Shown here: positions 17,603-25,824 of the stretch, in pieces
Layout of the letters: every line of letters starts with the position of its first letter
Numbering within the stretch: position 1 is the first letter of the stretch
Source: Pigmentiphaga humi
Lineage (GTDB): Bacteria > Pseudomonadota > Gammaproteobacteria > Burkholderiales > Burkholderiaceae_B
Length of the DNA: 64,000 nucleotides
Direction of reading: 5' to 3'
NCBI RefSeq assembly: GCF_900606115.1
Contig: NZ_UWPJ01000009.1
Span: 1 to 64,000, forward strand
The notes under the pieces: generated by a model
Databases searched by the model: none
What the model was told of the DNA's origin: nothing
Seen by the model: the letters and a program-made list of their open reading frames with translations, nothing else
Made by a program: the position numbers and the translations under genes

Positions 17603-18919
17603 ATGCAATTGAACGAAACCCACGACGTTGGCAAGCGCAGCTGGCTCGACTCGGCCAATCAGGCCGAGACGGATTTTCCGATCCAGAACCTCCCGTTCTG
17701 CGTGTTCCGCCGCGCCTGCGGAGGCACGGCGGCCATAGGGGTAGGCATCGGCGACCAGATCCTGGACCTTGCCGCTGCGCTGGAGTCCGGCGCGATACCC
17801 CGCTCGCCCGGCCTCGACGCCGCTGCGGCGCAGACCCGGCTCAACGCGCTGATGGCGCTGGATCGCGGCGAACAGTCGTCGCTGCGCAAGAAGCTGTCGG
17901 CGCTGCTGGATGCCTCTTGCGACGGCGCGCAGCGCGAACGGGCGGCTGGCCACCTGGTGCCGATGCGCGATGCGGAACTGCTTCTTCCCGTGGAAATCGG
18001 CGACTACACGGATTTTCTTACCTCGGCCTGGCATACCGAGCGGCATGGCAGATTCAAGGGCTTGCAAGATCCCCTGCCGAAAGCCTTCTTCTCCCTGCCC
18101 GTGGCCTACCATGGACGCGCCTCCTCCATCCGGGTCAGCGGCACCCATGCGACTCGTCCGTGGGGGCAGATCAGGGACGCGCAGGGCGGCGTGAGATTCG
18201 CCCCCAGCGAAGCCATGGATTTCGAACTGGAACTCGCGGCCTTCGTCGGCCAGGGCAACCAGCAGGGCCGGCGCGTCGAAATCGGCCGCGCGGGCGAGCA
18301 TTTGTTCGGCTACTGCCTGATGAACGACTGGTCGGCCAAGGACATCCAATGGTGGGAACAAGTCCTCGGCCCTTTCCTGGGCAAGAGCTTCATGACGGTC
18401 GTCTCGCCCTGGGTCGTCACCGCCGAAGCGCTGGCGCCCTACCGTGGCCGGATGGACCCCCGGCCTGCCGGCACCGCCGCCATCCTGCCGCACCTGGCGG
18501 GCGGAAACGAGACGCTCGACCTCGTCATGGAGGCCTGGCTCCAGACCTCCCGGATGCGCGGCGAGGGAACGCCGGGCGTCCGTCTCACGCGGACCAATCC
18601 GCGCAACCTGAGCTGGAATTTCGAGCAAATGCTCGCTCACCACACCAGCAACGGCTGCAATCTTCGAACCGGAGACCTGCTGGGCAGCGGCACCGTATCA
18701 GGCGCGTCCGACGACGCCATGGGCTGCATGACGGAAATGACCTCTGCCGGCGCTTCCGCGCTGCAGCTGCCCAATGGCGAAACCCGCAGCTGGCTCCAGG
18801 ACGGCGACGAGGTGTTCTTCAGGGCGCGGGCCGCGCGGGAAGGGTTTGCATCGATCGGTTTCGGCGAATGCCGCAGCCGGATCCTGCCTGCGAACGCCGG
18901 CGATTCGGCCGCATCGTAA
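17603..18919 (+). CDS. fahA: Fumarylacetoacetase
   Basis: Predicted 438-residue hydrolase splitting fumarylacetoacetate into fumarate and acetoacetate. The match to true fumarylacetoacetases runs the whole length, unlike the short FAH-domain hydratases. Seen blocks: DYTDFLTSAWHTE, PVAYHGRASSIRVSGT, FELELAAFVGQGN (metal-binding Glu residues), NDWSAKDIQWWEQ-LGPFLGKSF, SPWVVTAEALAPYR and HHTSNGCNLRTGDLLGSGT. It follows the Bug receptor by 11 bases, with GGAGA before the ATG. No homogentisate dioxygenase or maleylacetoacetate isomerase lies nearby, so the upstream steps must be encoded elsewhere or the substrate is a relative. Confidence 0.92.
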   Translation: MQLNETHDVGKRSWLDSANQAETDFPIQNLPFCVFRRACGGTAAIGVGIGDQILDLAAALESGAIPRSPGLDAAAAQTRLNALMALDRGEQSSLRKKLSALLDASCDGAQRERAAGHLVPMRDAELLLPVEIGDYTDFLTSAWHTERHGRFKGLQDPLPKAFFSLPVAYHGRASSIRVSGTHATRPWGQIRDAQGGVRFAPSEAMDFELELAAFVGQGNQQGRRVEIGRAGEHLFGYCLMNDWSAKDIQWWEQVLGPFLGKSFMTVVSPWVVTAEALAPYRGRMDPRPAGTAAILPHLAGGNETLDLVMEAWLQTSRMRGEGTPGVRLTRTNPRNLSWNFEQMLAHHTSNGCNLRTGDLLGSGTVSGASDDAMGCMTEMTSAGASALQLPNGETRSWLQDGDEVFFRARAAREGFASIGFGECRSRILPANAGDSAAS

Positions 18920-18949
18920 CCGCGCCTCGCAACACTTTTCCACCTCGCC

Positions 18950-19696
18950 ATGTCGCAATTGAACAAGGTCCTGCAAGTCCTGGCCGTCTTTACCGAGGAG
19001 CGCCCTTTCTCAAGCGCCGAAGAAGTCGCGGCGCGATTGGACATTCCCCGCACGACGGCCTTCAGGCACCTGAACCAGCTTTGCGAAAGCGGATTCGTGA
19101 CCAGGCAATCCGGACGCTACAGCCTGGGGCCGCGCATCATCCAGCTCGACTATCTGATGCGCCGCAACGACCCCTTGATCAACGCCTCGCGCCAGGTCAT
19201 GCAGTCGCTGTCCGCGGCCACGCATTGCTCCGTCCTGCTGAGCAGCCTGTTCGGCGACCAGATTCTCAACATCCACCACGAGGCCGGCTCGGACACCACC
19301 CATTTCAGCTATGTCCGCGGCCGCGGCCTGCCCCTGTTCCGGGGAGCAGCGTCGAAGATCATTCTTGCGCACCTGACGTCGGCCAGGCTGCGGAGCATCT
19401 ACGACAAGCACCAGGAAGAGGCCCACGCCATCGCCGGGGATTGGCGGACGCTATCCGACTCCCTCCGGCAGAGCCGCAAGAATGGCTGCTACATTTCGCA
19501 TGGCGAAGTGGACGAGGGCGTCACCGGCATCGCCGTACCGCTCTTCGGCGACGATGGACTCGTTGCCGGCAGCCTGTCGCTCGTATTCGAGTCGCAACGC
19601 GCCGGGCTCTTCAACACAGAACTCCTGGTGCGCATGCTGCAGCAAGGCGGCCAGGCCATCAACGAGGCCCTCGCCCAGGCTGTGCAGCCGTCCTGA
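18950..19696 (+). CDS. IclR-family transcriptional regulator
   Basis: Predicted 248-residue regulator. The N-terminal winged helix (VLQVLAVFTEERPFSSAEEVAARLDIPRTTAFRHLNQL, read as two blocks) is followed by the effector-binding domain with SVLLSSLFGDQILNIHHE and GVTGIAVPLFGDDGLVAGSLSL, both IclR features. It lies 30 bases after fahA on the same strand and ends the cluster, so it probably controls the operon and itself; the inverted repeats at 14604-14671 are its best candidate target. The ligand is likely an aromatic acid or pathway intermediate. Confidence 0.92.
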   Translation: MSQLNKVLQVLAVFTEERPFSSAEEVAARLDIPRTTAFRHLNQLCESGFVTRQSGRYSLGPRIIQLDYLMRRNDPLINASRQVMQSLSAATHCSVLLSSLFGDQILNIHHEAGSDTTHFSYVRGRGLPLFRGAASKIILAHLTSARLRSIYDKHQEEAHAIAGDWRTLSDSLRQSRKNGCYISHGEVDEGVTGIAVPLFGDDGLVAGSLSLVFESQRAGLFNTELLVRMLQQGGQAINEALAQAVQPS

Positions 19697-19750
19697 GCCG
19701 GCGGCCCGGCCAATCGCGGGGCGTCCTCCATTTAAGACTGGCCCATAACG

Positions 19751-19776
19751 AACAAGCCCTCTTTCGAGGGCTTGTT
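19751..19776. terminator. Bidirectional hairpin between iclR and the cold-shock gene
   Basis: A perfect 11-base stem (AACAAGCCCTC / GAGGGCTTGTT) with a four-base TTTC loop lies between convergent genes. The tail on either side is not strongly T-rich, so termination efficiency is uncertain. Confidence 0.75.
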
Positions 19777-19815
19777 GGGTGAAGAACCGGGCCGCTCTAG
19801 GCGGCTCGATCTTGC

Positions 19816-20019
19816 TTACAGCGGCGTGATCTTGGTCGCTTGGGGACCCTTGGCGCCTTGGCCGGACACGAAGCTGACACGCTGGTTCTCTTGCAGGGCC
19901 TTATAGCCGCTGCCTTGAATTTCGGAGAAATGCGCGAACAGATCCTTGCCGCCGTTGTCGGGCATGATGAAGCCGAAGCCCTTGTCGGCGTTGAACCACT
20001 TGACGATACCGGTTTCCAT
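19816..20019 (-). CDS. Cold-shock protein, CspA family
   Basis: Predicted 67-residue single-domain OB-fold RNA chaperone. [20 protein letters not shown] includes the RNP-1 motif KGFGFI, and [10 protein letters not shown] holds RNP-2-like residues; the C-terminus is [10 protein letters not shown]. It melts RNA structure and can act as an antiterminator. The ATG at 20019 has AAGGAA six bases upstream. The leader folds so that this ribosome-binding site can pair with an upstream arm (see 20020-20081), suggesting post-transcriptional control. Confidence 0.96.
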   Translation of the reverse strand: METGIVKWFNADKGFGFIMPDNGGKDLFAHFSEIQGSGYKALQENQRVSFVSGQGAKGPQATKITPL

Positions 20020-20081
20020 GGATATTTCCTTGATACCTTGATAAATACGGGCACATGCCCGAGGACGAGACGATCAAGGAA
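20020..20081 (-). promoter_or_regulatory. Structured 5' leader of the cold-shock gene, possible two-state switch
   Basis: On the minus strand the leader reads TTCCTTGAT (20081-20073), a CGGGCA-TG-TGCCCG hairpin (20061-20048), ATCAAGG (20042-20036), then ATCAAGGAA (20034-20026), which contains the ribosome-binding site. The first arm can pair with the last (9 bases, site hidden) or with the middle copy (7 bases, site free). This is read from the sequence; switching is inference. Confidence 0.6.
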
Positions 20082-20344
20082 GGACCAGAACAATTTATGG
20101 CGTACGGGTCGTTCGCGCACAACGGCAGGAATCACAACACTTGAAGATCTATGCGCACTATCGGCCCTGAGGGAACCGGCGTCAAGCGGTATTGTGTGAC
20201 AGCCCCCCTTCGAGCCTCGCCAACCGCGGAAAACACCCTTTCCATATACGAAAATACGACATATCGCGCACCCCTGCGCTGCAGCTGGGAATACTGCTCG
20301 ACCGTTATCCCCGGGGTCGTGTCGATAAAACTCCCGTTCTCCAG
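20082..20344. other. Gene-free region upstream of the cold-shock gene
   Basis: About 260 bases between the cold-shock leader and the end of the minus-strand DUF2165 gene. It should hold the cold-shock promoter and any longer leader. Some A+T-rich patches occur (for example near 20090-20100 and 20235-20265), but I could not identify a convincing -35/-10 pair, a terminator or a coding frame with family features. Confidence 0.4.
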
Positions 20345-20854
20345 TCAGTCGTCGCGCATCGACACATAGATCAGCACCCCCAGCACGGTGATGAACATGC
20401 GGAAAGCGCTCTCGATGCCGTTCCATTGCTCCGACATCCACATGCCGAACCATTCGCCGCCCAGCGACATGAAACCAACCTGCCAGAGCAGGAAGCCCAC
20501 CGTCAAACCAGCCACCGCGGCCGCTTTGGCATGCTGGAAATCCGGCGCCGGCGCGCGCAGGCGGTGCGCCATGCGCCATGCGCCCAGCCAGCAAAGCAGC
20601 GCGGCCAGGATCTCGGCGGCGATGATGAACGCATACGCCACATGATGCATCGCGGGGGATTCGATGGCGCGGTAGCGGATGGTGCTGCCGGGAAAAATGG
20701 TGTCCATCTTCAGGACGTGCTGCACGAACGCGAAATTGGTCCCGTAGTCGGTAATGTTGCCGACGGCGGCAAGGGTCGCGAAGAGTCCGACGGCACCCAC
20801 CATCGACGTTTTGGAAAGCCTGACGAGCGGGCTGGCCGCGCCGAGGTCGCGCAT
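20345..20854 (-). CDS. DUF2165-family small membrane protein
   Basis: Predicted 169-residue inner-membrane protein with four hydrophobic segments (near 20-42, 70-92, 110-130 and 145-165). Family features include LAAVGNITDYGTNFAFVQHVL-like N-terminal wording, MDTIFPGS and the WMSEQWNGIESAFRMF block before the last helix. No function is established for the family. It stands alone on the minus strand, divergent from the thioesterase gene 98 bases away. An A+T-rich TAATGATTATCC patch lies just before the start. Confidence 0.85.
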   Translation of the reverse strand: MRDLGAASPLVRLSKTSMVGAVGLFATLAAVGNITDYGTNFAFVQHVLKMDTIFPGSTIRYRAIESPAMHHVAYAFIIAAEILAALLCWLGAWRMAHRLRAPAPDFQHAKAAAVAGLTVGFLLWQVGFMSLGGEWFGMWMSEQWNGIESAFRMFITVLGVLIYVSMRDD

Positions 20855-20952
20855 AATGATTATCCTTTCTTCCGGGCGTGGAGCACGACCGCAGCTTACC
20901 AGCCCGCTGCGCGCAGCGCGCCCTATCGTTCCGACGGACTTGCCTCTTGCCC

Positions 20953-21384
20953 ATGCAGACCAATCACACCTTCCGCCTGCAGCACAAAATCCACTTCTCC
21001 CGCTGCGATCCGGCCGGCATCATTTTCTATCCGCAGTATTTCATCCTGTTCAACGACCTGGTCGAGAGCTGGATAGACGCGATCCTGCCCGGCGGCTACC
21101 AAGGGTTGATAGGCGAGCGGCGGGTGGGCATGCCCACGGTCCACATCGAATCGGAATTCCGGGCGATCAGCCGCTTCGGCGAGCAGGTATGGCTGGAGCT
21201 GGAAGTCGCGCGGCTGGGCAATCGCTCCATCACGCTGGCGTGGCGCTGCGTAGGCATGGACGACGTGGTGAGGATGTCGGCGGTGCAGACCATCGTAACG
21301 ACCTCGCTGGAGACGCACACGTCGATCGCCATTCCCGAGGATCTGCGGGCCGCCCTGGAACGCGCGGCGCCCGCGTCCGGCTGA
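20953..21384 (+). CDS. Acyl-CoA thioesterase, 4-hydroxybenzoyl-CoA thioesterase-like
   Basis: Predicted 143-residue hot-dog-fold thioesterase. The block SRCDPAGIIFYPQYFILFNDL carries the catalytic Asp of the Pseudomonas 4-hydroxybenzoyl-CoA thioesterase branch, and length is typical (~140). It would hydrolyse aromatic or short acyl-CoA thioesters in the cytoplasm. The ATG at 20953 was chosen because an in-frame extension upstream is not family-like. It stands alone, so its substrate cannot be inferred from neighbours; aromatic-degradation clusters lie on both sides. Confidence 0.85.
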   Translation: MQTNHTFRLQHKIHFSRCDPAGIIFYPQYFILFNDLVESWIDAILPGGYQGLIGERRVGMPTVHIESEFRAISRFGEQVWLELEVARLGNRSITLAWRCVGMDDVVRMSAVQTIVTTSLETHTSIAIPEDLRAALERAAPASG

Positions 21385-21450
21385 ATCGCCTTGCCCTGGA
21401 GCATGGCGGGCGGCTGCCCGGACGGAGCGAGCCGCGCTCGAGGTTCGGGC

Positions 21451-21738
21451 TTACGCGCGCAGCCGGCCCAGCAGATAGGCGATGGCCGCCACGCCTGCCA
21501 CGGTAGTGATCGGATGGGTACGGATCACATCCTTGGCGCAGCTCAGGGCCTCCTCGAGGTAGTCCTGTCCGCCGTCCAGCGCCTGCTCGGCCTTGTCCTT
21601 GGCCTGGCGGGCCGTCTTCGACACAGAGTCCGCGGCAGATTGCGCGGCCTTGGCCGTTTTCTGCGCAGCGGCATCGACGTTGTCGGCGACTTTCTCTACG
21701 ACGTTTTTAGCTTGGTCAACAGCGTCATCCTGGGCCAT
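21451..21738 (-). CDS. ElaB/YqjD/DUF883-like membrane-anchored protein
   Basis: Predicted 95-residue protein: a long Ala/Lys/Asp-rich amphipathic helix (residues 5-60, VEKVADNVDAAAQKTAKAAQ) followed by one C-terminal membrane segment (ITTVAGVAAIAYLLGRLRA). This layout matches ElaB/YqjD proteins, tail-anchored in the inner membrane and described in E. coli as ribosome-associated in stationary phase. The ATG follows AAGGAA by six bases. Placement in the family rests on architecture and composition, so it could be another apolipophorin-like helical protein. Confidence 0.75.
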   Translation of the reverse strand: MAQDDAVDQAKNVVEKVADNVDAAAQKTAKAAQSAADSVSKTARQAKDKAEQALDGGQDYLEEALSCAKDVIRTHPITTVAGVAAIAYLLGRLRA

Positions 21739-21851
21739 GTTCGTTTCCTTGAGGCATCTGTCACGGGAAATCCAAGTCTACCGCCGCAGCCAACGCCTCG
21801 CCGCGTTACCAAGGTAACGGTGTGCGTGCCCGGCCGCGCGCCGATGCCGGG

Positions 21852-22751
21852 TCACGCCCGGAACAGTTCGTGCAAAACGCCTCGCAGCCACATATTGCCC
21901 GCGTCCTTGTGGAAGCGGCGCGGCCAGAACTGGTGGACCTCGATCGTCGGCGCCTCGAGCGGCACGTCCAGCATGCGGATATTGGCGTGCTGGACGCAGA
22001 CATTGGCCATGTCGCGCGGCACGGTGGCGACCAGGTCCGAGGTCTCGATGATGGGCATCAGGCTGGTGAAGTGCGAGGTCTCGAGCAGCACACGGCGCTC
22101 GAGACCCTTGCGCTGGAGGAACTCCTCGAACAGATGTTCGCGCCCCGGCCGCACGGCGGCATGAGGCAATGCCAGGTATTGCCCGAGCGTGAGGCGGTCG
22201 CCTACGTCGGGATGGTCGGCGCGGACGATGCAGACGAAGGTATTGCGGAACAGCAATTGCTGGAACATGCCGGCCTTGTGCAAGTCCGGGAAGTAGCCGA
22301 TGGCCAGTTCCGCCTCGCCCGATTCCAGCGCCTCGGCCGCCGCATGGCGCGGCATGGAGAGGGTGCGCAGGTTCAGCCCCGATCCGGCCCGCACGAGGCG
22401 GGCCAGCAGCCTGGGGACGAAGTTGATCTCGCCGATGTCCGGCGTGATCAGTGTGAAAGTGCGCTCGCTCGCGGCAGGATCGAAGCTGTGCGCCTGCAGG
22501 ATCTCGCCCTTGACCGTCTCCATCACGCGCCGCACCGCCGGCGCCAGGGCCACGGCCCGCGGCGTAGGCTGCATCTGGGCGCCGGTGCGCACGAACAGCG
22601 CGTCGTCGAACAATGCGCGCAGACGCGCCACGGCCGCGCTCATGGCCGGCTGGCTCAGGCCGATGGCCTCGGCCGCGCGCGACACGCTGCGGTGCTCGAG
22701 CATCGCGTCGAAAACGCGGAGCAGATTGAGATCGACATGACGAATATCCAT
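21852..22751 (-). CDS. LysR-family transcriptional regulator of catabolic cluster 2
   Basis: Predicted 299-residue regulator. The winged helix-turn-helix is DLNLLRVFDAMLEHRSVSRA...GLSQPAMSAAVARLRALFDDALF, with a PBP2-type effector domain after it. It resembles the NodD/SyrM/DntR-like branch (LNLLRVFDAML, FVRTGAQMQPT). It is divergent from the glcG-like gene, 92 bases away, the typical layout for a LysR protein controlling the adjacent operon and itself; the inducer is probably an aromatic substrate or intermediate. Confidence 0.93.
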   Translation of the reverse strand: MDIRHVDLNLLRVFDAMLEHRSVSRAAEAIGLSQPAMSAAVARLRALFDDALFVRTGAQMQPTPRAVALAPAVRRVMETVKGEILQAHSFDPAASERTFTLITPDIGEINFVPRLLARLVRAGSGLNLRTLSMPRHAAAEALESGEAELAIGYFPDLHKAGMFQQLLFRNTFVCIVRADHPDVGDRLTLGQYLALPHAAVRPGREHLFEEFLQRKGLERRVLLETSHFTSLMPIIETSDLVATVPRDMANVCVQHANIRMLDVPLEAPTIEVHQFWPRRFHKDAGNMWLRGVLHELFRA

Positions 22752-22767
22752 GCGGTGGATTCTAACT

Positions 22768-22778
22768 ATTCACTGAAT
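22768..22778. promoter_or_regulatory. Short palindrome in the LysR/cluster 2 divergent promoter region
   Basis: ATTCACTGAAT is an 11-base palindrome (centre C) in the 92-base gap between the divergent lysR and glcG-like genes. LysR proteins bind interrupted dyads in such gaps. The match is short, so it is a candidate only. Confidence 0.4.
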
Positions 22779-22843
22779 CATCTGGATAGATATTCCTCTA
22801 GTCCGTAGACTCCCGGCATGAATCGATCGCCGGAGACACAGTC

Positions 22844-23269
22844 ATGAACGGACTTACCCTGGAGCGGGCCAACCTCATCATTGCCGAAGCGCTGCGCACG
22901 TCGGCCAGCAAGGGCTACAAGCCCATGGCGGTCGTGGTGCTGGACGCCGGCGGCCACTTGAAATCGGCCCAACGCGAGGACGGCGCCAGCATGTTCCGCG
23001 TGGACGTGGCCACCGGCAAGGCCTGGGCCGCCATCGGCATGGACGCCTCCAGCCGCACCCTGGCCCAGCGCGCCAAGGAGAACCCGAACTTCTTCACGAC
23101 GCTGGCGGCGACGGCGCAGGGACGCTTCCTGCCTCAAACGGGCGCCGTCCTGATCAAGGACGAAGCGGGCAATATCCTGGGCGCGGCGGGTGCCAGCGGC
23201 GGCACCGGCGACCAGGACGAGGAAATCTGCATCGCCGGCATCATCGCTGCCGGCCTGCAGGCGGGTTGA
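22844..23269 (+). CDS. GlcG/HbpS-family protein
   Basis: Predicted 141-residue cytoplasmic protein of the GlcG/HbpS (DUF336) family. Features: LTLERANLIIAEALRTSASKGY, PMAVVVLDAGGHLKSAQREDGA, the VATGKAWAAIGM block and the Gly-rich end AGASGGTGDQDEEICIAGI. Members bind haem or small ligands and often sit in glycolate or aromatic operons, where their role is poorly defined. First gene of cluster 2, 19 bases before the extradiol dioxygenase. Confidence 0.88.
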   Translation: MNGLTLERANLIIAEALRTSASKGYKPMAVVVLDAGGHLKSAQREDGASMFRVDVATGKAWAAIGMDASSRTLAQRAKENPNFFTTLAATAQGRFLPQTGAVLIKDEAGNILGAAGASGGTGDQDEEICIAGIIAAGLQAG

Positions 23270-23288
23270 CCGATACGGCGAGACACCC

Positions 23289-24194
23289 ATGGCATCCTCC
23301 ACCATACAAGGCTTGCGCAGCGTCGCCCTGGACGTCCCCGACCTGGACAAGGCCGAGGCGTTCTACACCCAGATCTGGCATCTGGCCGTCGCGGCCCGCG
23401 AGCCGAATGCCGTCTATTTCCGCGGAACCGGACCGGATCACCACCTGCTCGCCCTGCACCGCGGTCCGCGCACGGCGATCCGCCACGTCACGCTGCGCGC
23501 CCGCAGCGAGCAGGCCTTGCACACGATTGCGCACGCCTGCGCCGAAGCCGGCGGCAGCGTGGCGGATCCGGTCGGGCCGGCCCGCGATCCGGCGGGCGGG
23601 CTGGCGCTTCGGATACGCGACGGCGACGGCCGGCTGATCGAGATCGTGGACGGCGATGCGCGCCACGCGGACGTCGGCGAGCATCCGGACCGCCCCAGCC
23701 GCCTGGCCCATGCCGTGCTCAACAGCGACGACGTGCCCGCGACCCAGCGCTTCTTCGAACGCGCGCTGGATTTCCGGCTGTCGGACCGCACCCGCATCAT
23801 GGCTTTCATGAACTGCAACAGCGACCATCACACCATCGCGCTGGGCGATACCGACAACAATGCGCTCAACCACATCGCCTTCGTCATGCCCGACGTGGAA
23901 TCGGTCATGCGCGGCGGCGGACGCATGAAGGATGCGGGATACGGCATCGAGTGGGGCCCCGGCCGCCATGGCCCCGGCGACAACGCCTTCAACTACTTCA
24001 TCGGCCCATCGGGCGAGGTCATCGAATACACCGCCGGGGTCGAACAGATCGACGACAGCTACCTCGCTGGCGGTCCGGACGACTGGAAATGGCCGCCGGG
24101 CCGCCTGGACCAATGGGGCATCTCGGCCCCGCCCTCCGCCCGCCTGAAAGCGGCGCAAAGCTCTGTGTTTTTTGCCGCCGGCTCAGCGGCCTGA
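23289..24194 (+). CDS. Type I extradiol dioxygenase, VOC superfamily
   Basis: Predicted 301-residue ring-cleavage dioxygenase related to catechol 2,3-dioxygenase/BphC. It has two vicinal-oxygen-chelate modules; the N-terminal one is degenerate and the C-terminal one carries the iron ligands His141 (RLAHAVLNS), His195 (ALNHIAFVM) and Glu246 (GEVIEYTAG). The family fingerprint GRHGPGDNAFNYFIGPSG is complete. It should cleave the catechol made by the following hydroxylase using Fe(II) and O2. The start ATG at 23289 lies 19 bases after the glcG-like gene; a 33-residue upstream extension was rejected as Arg/Ser-rich and unlike the family. Confidence 0.9.
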   Translation: MASSTIQGLRSVALDVPDLDKAEAFYTQIWHLAVAAREPNAVYFRGTGPDHHLLALHRGPRTAIRHVTLRARSEQALHTIAHACAEAGGSVADPVGPARDPAGGLALRIRDGDGRLIEIVDGDARHADVGEHPDRPSRLAHAVLNSDDVPATQRFFERALDFRLSDRTRIMAFMNCNSDHHTIALGDTDNNALNHIAFVMPDVESVMRGGGRMKDAGYGIEWGPGRHGPGDNAFNYFIGPSGEVIEYTAGVEQIDDSYLAGGPDDWKWPPGRLDQWGISAPPSARLKAAQSSVFFAAGSAA

Positions 24195-24216
24195 CTTTTC
24201 CCGCCACGGATACATC

Positions 24217-25800
24217 ATGCGAAGCACCCATGCCCAGGACGCGGGCAGGACCCGTCACGCGCCCGACACCTTCTACGACGTCGCCATCGTCGGCTTCGGC
24301 CCGGCCGGCGCCGTGGCCGCCGGGCTGCTGGGCGGGATGGGCCTGAAGGTCCACGTTTGCGACCGGCAGCGCGAGGTCTACGACAAGCCGCGCGCCATTG
24401 CCGTCGATCACGAGATCATGCGCGTGTTCCAGCAACTCGGGCTGGTCGAGCGCATCGCCGGCTACGTCGAACCGTTCACGCCGTCGGAATACTTCGGCGT
24501 GGACGGCCGGCTGATCAAGCGGCTCACGATGGTCGAGCCGCCCTATCCGCTGGGCTATACGCCCTCCAACGTATTCACCCAGCCGCCGGTCGAACGCATT
24601 CTGCGCGAGCATGTCCAGGCACTGCCCGATGTCTGCGTCGAGCTGGGCGCGGCGCTGCGCTCGCTGGAGCAGGACGATGCGGGCGTGACGCTGGCGCTGG
24701 ATCACGACGACGGCCGGCGCAGCAAGGTGCGGGCGCGCTACCTGGTCGGCTGCGACGGCGCCTCGAGCACGGTGCGCGACCTGGTCGGCATCGCGCTCGA
24801 AGACCTCGAGTTCGACGAGCCCTGGCTGGTCGTGGACGTGCTGGCCAATGAACGCGGCCTGGCCAAGCTGCCCCGCACCAGCGTGCAGTACTGCGAAGCC
24901 GACCGTCCCTGCACGCTGGTCATCGGCCCGGGCAATCATCGCCGCTGGGAAATCTCCCTCAGGCCCGGCGAAGATCCGCAGGCCGCCACCCGGCCGGAGG
25001 AAACCTGGAAGCTGCTGTCGCGCTGGCTGACGCCCGACGATGGCGAACTGTGGCGCCAGGCCAGCTACCGCTTCCATGCGCTGGTGGCCGGCCAATGGCG
25101 CAAAGAGCGGGTGTTCATCGCCGGCGACGCCGCCCACCAGCAGCCGCCGTTCCTCGGCCAAGGCATGTGCCAGGGCGTGCGCGACGTCGCCAACCTGAGC
25201 TGGAAACTCGCCTCCGTGCTGCGCGGCGAAGCCGGCGGCAAGCGGGCCGAGGCCCTGCTCGACAGCTATGGCGTGGAGCGCAAGCAGCACGTCCGCACTT
25301 TGACCGGACGCATCAAGGCCATCGGCGCGGTGATCTGCGAACGCGACGAGGCCCGCGCCCGCGAACGCGACGCCCGGCTGCTGGAAGAATGCGGCGGCAT
25401 CGTGCGCGATACCCCGCGCCAGGACGTCATCCCGCCGCTGGAGCTGGGCCTGCTCGCCCCGGACGCGTCATCCGCCCGCGGCACGATCTTTCCCCAGCCG
25501 TGGATCCGGCGCGCCGGCGGCGCCGCCGTCCGCCTCGACCACCATGCCGGCGACGGCTGGTGGCTGGTGCTGGCCGCGGACTACGGCGGCGACGCCCCGC
25601 CGCTGCCCCATGCGCCGCAGCTCGCCCTCTTGCGGCTGGGCCGGGACCTGGAAGAAACCGAAGGTGTCTGCGCGGCCTGGTTCGCGCGGCACCAGTGCGC
25701 GGCGGCCGTCGTACGCCCGGACCGCTACGTCTATGGCACCGCCGCCACCGCACAAGAACTCGACGCGCTGCTCGAGACACTGCGCAACAAGCTGCACTGA
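24217..25800 (+). CDS. MhpA-like FAD-dependent aromatic hydroxylase
   Basis: Predicted 527-residue class A monooxygenase resembling 3-(3-hydroxyphenyl)propionate hydroxylase. Motifs: FAD-binding VAIVGFGPAGAVAAGLLG near residue 22, RAIAVDHEIMRVFQQLGL (typical of MhpA), DG motif YLVGCDGASSTVRDLVG, and GD motif RVFIAGDAAHQQPPFLGQGM. It lacks the C-terminal DUF2783-like part seen in the cluster 1 enzyme. Together with the dioxygenase 22 bases upstream it forms a hydroxylate-then-cleave pair for a phenolic compound. No hydrolase or hydratase follows, so later steps must be elsewhere. Confidence 0.9.
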   Translation: MRSTHAQDAGRTRHAPDTFYDVAIVGFGPAGAVAAGLLGGMGLKVHVCDRQREVYDKPRAIAVDHEIMRVFQQLGLVERIAGYVEPFTPSEYFGVDGRLIKRLTMVEPPYPLGYTPSNVFTQPPVERILREHVQALPDVCVELGAALRSLEQDDAGVTLALDHDDGRRSKVRARYLVGCDGASSTVRDLVGIALEDLEFDEPWLVVDVLANERGLAKLPRTSVQYCEADRPCTLVIGPGNHRRWEISLRPGEDPQAATRPEETWKLLSRWLTPDDGELWRQASYRFHALVAGQWRKERVFIAGDAAHQQPPFLGQGMCQGVRDVANLSWKLASVLRGEAGGKRAEALLDSYGVERKQHVRTLTGRIKAIGAVICERDEARARERDARLLEECGGIVRDTPRQDVIPPLELGLLAPDASSARGTIFPQPWIRRAGGAAVRLDHHAGDGWWLVLAADYGGDAPPLPHAPQLALLRLGRDLEETEGVCAAWFARHQCAAAVVRPDRYVYGTAATAQELDALLETLRNKLH

Positions 25801-25824
25801 CGCCCATCCCGCGAGGAGACAAAC

